DNA of 64,000 nt, taken from assembly GCA_947561395.2 (NCBI GenBank), contig OX387190.1, positions 38,242,392 through 38,306,391 on the forward strand, in the 5' to 3' direction. Source of the DNA: Buxus sempervirens (taxonomy: Eukaryota; Streptophyta; Magnoliopsida; Buxales; Buxaceae). Position 1 is the stretch's first letter. Each line of letters begins with the position of its first letter. The translations under genes were made by a program, and so were the position numbers. A model generated the notes under the pieces. That model searched no databases. It was not told the DNA's origin and saw nothing but the letters and a program-made list of their open reading frames with translations. Positions 61,677-64,000 of the stretch are shown one piece after another.

Positions 61677-64000
61677 CTATGAGTCTGGACCTTTTGATGG
61701 AGATGAACATTTTGAGGGATCCTTTCCACTTTGTAAGAGCACATCATAGTTGATTGATGCCAACTGTGACAAATTCTGCAAGGACAACTTTTGATAAGCA
61801 ATCAACATTAAACAAAAGAAAAAAAAAAGGAAATAAAATAAAAGAATATAGACGAATTGTTATAGTTGTAAATGTGACTGCTCAAAGGATGGCACTGACG
61901 GGCACATATCACTGGTGCCAATGAGGGTGGCAGTGAACTGAGTAAGCTTGGACGAATATATATTGACCCAAAGTGCCATTCACAAGCACATTTTATGTAT
62001 GTGTTACGGCCAAACCTTGAGACCACCCTAGTTCTGACCATTTCCAGATCTGATTGATATGTTTCCAATGATCATATTGAAACAATTCGACTTTCCTCTC
62101 AACTGAATCAAATTCAGATATTACTTCAGATATCCTGGTAGTCATGGACCTTGAATTCAGATATTACTTCACAAAATCTGATTGGATATTGGAACAACCT
62201 TGGATATCTGAAATCTATAACCAGATTTAACCCAACAAGGGGAAAAAAGACCTCTTAGCAGTTCCAAGTTGAGGTGTCGTGATTCTATCTATAGTTTGAT
62301 CCATTGACACTTGACAGGCCTAGTTAATGCATGTTTCATTTTGAACCTTCTAGTGACTAAAAATTTTCTTTGGACTAGATAGAAGGCATGAAGATATTGA
62401 GGATCAATATATAAGAAGTTATTTAGATCTGATAGCATTAGGAATGTCCAGAATCATTACCGACCAGCACCAAAATGGAAGAGATTGCATGATCAGGGCA
62501 GAAGGTGTTATTAAATACAATAATTTATAATAGATTGCATTAACATCTTGTTAAAGAGCAAGCTTACCTTGAAAGAGAAGTTAATTAATGATAGATTCAG
62601 AGGACAGGAGTCAAATTCAGCCATGTCACCACATTCATCCATCTGAAAGGGGGGAAAAAATAAACAAAAAGTATTAATTTCTAAAATATTTAATGCAATA
62701 ATTATCCTTTTGCTGATGAAACACCATATGTATCACTCTGGAATTAGCCATTGAGAAAAAAGCGAAAGAGAAGCGAGAGATTGATTTAAGATTCCTGTAC
62801 TTTGTTGGTTACTTTCTGTAAGCTTAGTGTGGTTTTCTATACTTCTGCAGCATTCATCACTAATGAGTTCCAACTTGAGTTTTCTTGGTTGATTCATGCT
62901 ATAATGAGTGTAGATTCTCACAATGCAAACTCCTTTGATCATTTAATATGAGTTACTTTCCCAAAAAACTGTCCTCAAGAATAATGAAAAAGAATTTGTA
63001 ATGGTGCTAAAGTTCAAATTATGAATATTCCAAATGCTTTAAATGCAAAATTAGACTGCAAACAAACAAGAAAGAAAAGACAAGTAGTAAATCAGGCTCC
63101 CATTGTAATAACAACTTCCAATATCAGCTAACACTGCAGTAAGTAATCCTCATGTTTTGTTTATTCATGTGAAAGTGGTTAGTTTAATGCATATGTACAC
63201 ACCTCAATTCCAGAATTTGAGCAAGAAGCTGTGTCAGAGGCAGAATCACTGCAGTTTTGATCTTCTGGTATTCCAATAGAAATCTGAGAATACCGTGACA
63301 TGAAATAGCTTGTATCATCTGCACTATCAGGGTTTGGTATGAACGCAACCTACACAATAGAAAGGAAAAGAGCTATCAAGGTCAACAAAATGGAGGAAAA
63401 GAAAATACTTTTAAACAATAAGCTTCCAATGACCAAATCCTTACCAGGAACAGGATAAAATCAATGAAATACAAGGAAAATAAAAAATTAGGGCAAGTTC
63501 ATGCATCCATACCTTCTGTAAAGCAAGGGTGTCCCAGTTGACTCCTGCAAAGAAAGGGTGTGCTTTTACCTATGACAAAATAAAAAATAAAAACAAGATA
63601 TTTAGACTCTCTCTTTTGAGCACTTGTTGATAATGAAATCTAGACAGTTGATTATAACCTCAGATGATCCATTTGCCCCTAGGCGTTGATCTGGATTGTG
63701 TACAAGAAACCTGTAAAGAAATATGTGTTGACACATAAGCAAAACCATTCAACTGAAAACCTCTTCCACCTAATGTCAGAGAGCAGGAGAGAGATAAAGA
63801 GGATCAAAGGTGGACCACAGATTGGAGTGTCAATCCTTCCAGCATGGCCCAGATAATTAACTTCAGAGGATGACAAAAGGCATCATTCATAATTCACACA
63901 ACCATTATTTATGTTAGAACAGCTAAAAGATAGAAGGCACTGCCAGCCAACCTGTTAATCAAGTCTTGTGCCTGATAGGACATGTCATTAGGAACAAGAG
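61677..64000 (-). CDS. IRE4: IRE4-like AGC serine/threonine kinase, C-terminal part (5' partial)
   Basis: Plant AGC kinase of the INCOMPLETE ROOT HAIR ELONGATION group, related to MAST/Greatwall kinases. Six exons lie in the window: 63952-64000 (cut by the window edge), 63659-63710, 63513-63569, 63203-63349, 62568-62642 and 61677-61775. All have matching phases and total about 159 residues. They encode the end of the kinase C-lobe (MSYQAQDLINRFLVHNPDQR and LGANGSSEVKAHPFFAGVNW). Then comes the AGC C-terminal extension, LALQKVAFIPNPDSADDTSYFMSRY. A Ser/Asp-rich stretch follows, and then MDECGDMAEFDS and SLINFSFKNLSQLASINYDV, the hydrophobic motif region. It ends SPSKGPDS. The SLINFSFKNLSQLASIN tail and short end favour IRE4 over IRE/IREH1. 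The catalytic core is outside the window. Confidence 0.9.

Overview
This is a plant nuclear window, most likely from a eudicot. The evidence is AT-rich intergenic DNA, many GT..AG introns (some over 1.5 kb), and plant-specific families (GRAS, HVA22, RRA arabinosyltransferase, IRE-type AGC kinase). It also carries plant-type LINEs and hAT-like MITEs. I could not fix the species from the sequence.

Layout: (1) a GBF1-like bZIP gene on + (from before the window to 5415) with an intact DNA-binding and zipper half but a frame break in its N-terminal proline-rich part. (2) An RRA-type GT77 arabinosyltransferase on - (6618-10983). (3) HVA22K on -, eight exons (11927-19341). (4) A single-exon SCL15-like GRAS gene on - (21180-22802). 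(5) A repeat-dominated stretch (24.5-27 kb): a TIR-bounded element holding a broken cytochrome P450 fragment, itself split by a 240-bp hAT-type MITE with an exact 8-bp target duplication. (6) A PP2C55-like phosphatase on - (28007-33755). (7) U2AF65, the large U2AF splicing factor subunit, on -, 13 exons (36934-47255). (8) A 3.4-kb spacer with three MITE-like elements. (9) COP9 signalosome subunit 4 (CSN4) on +, 14 exons (50707-58536). (10) The C-terminal six exons of an IRE4-like AGC kinase on - (61677 to the window end).

Exon boundaries were placed by reading frame, GT/AG signals and family conservation; phases close across the seven genes where I could reconstruct them, and these give complete proteins for RRA, HVA22K, SCL15, PP2C55, U2AF65 and CSN4. 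The genes are unrelated housekeeping or regulatory loci; I see no cluster or operon-like logic.

The most unusual non-coding signal is a set of tiny insertions scattered over the window. Each has a few nucleotides, typically ending in TACC, followed by a short poly(A) run, and is flanked by a perfect or near-perfect 11-17 bp direct repeat. They look like LINE-machinery insertions cut down almost to the tail. Longer LINE fragments here share a GTACAC/GTGTAC hairpin just before the poly(A). I found no CRISPR array, rRNA, tRNA or clearly new multi-gene system.
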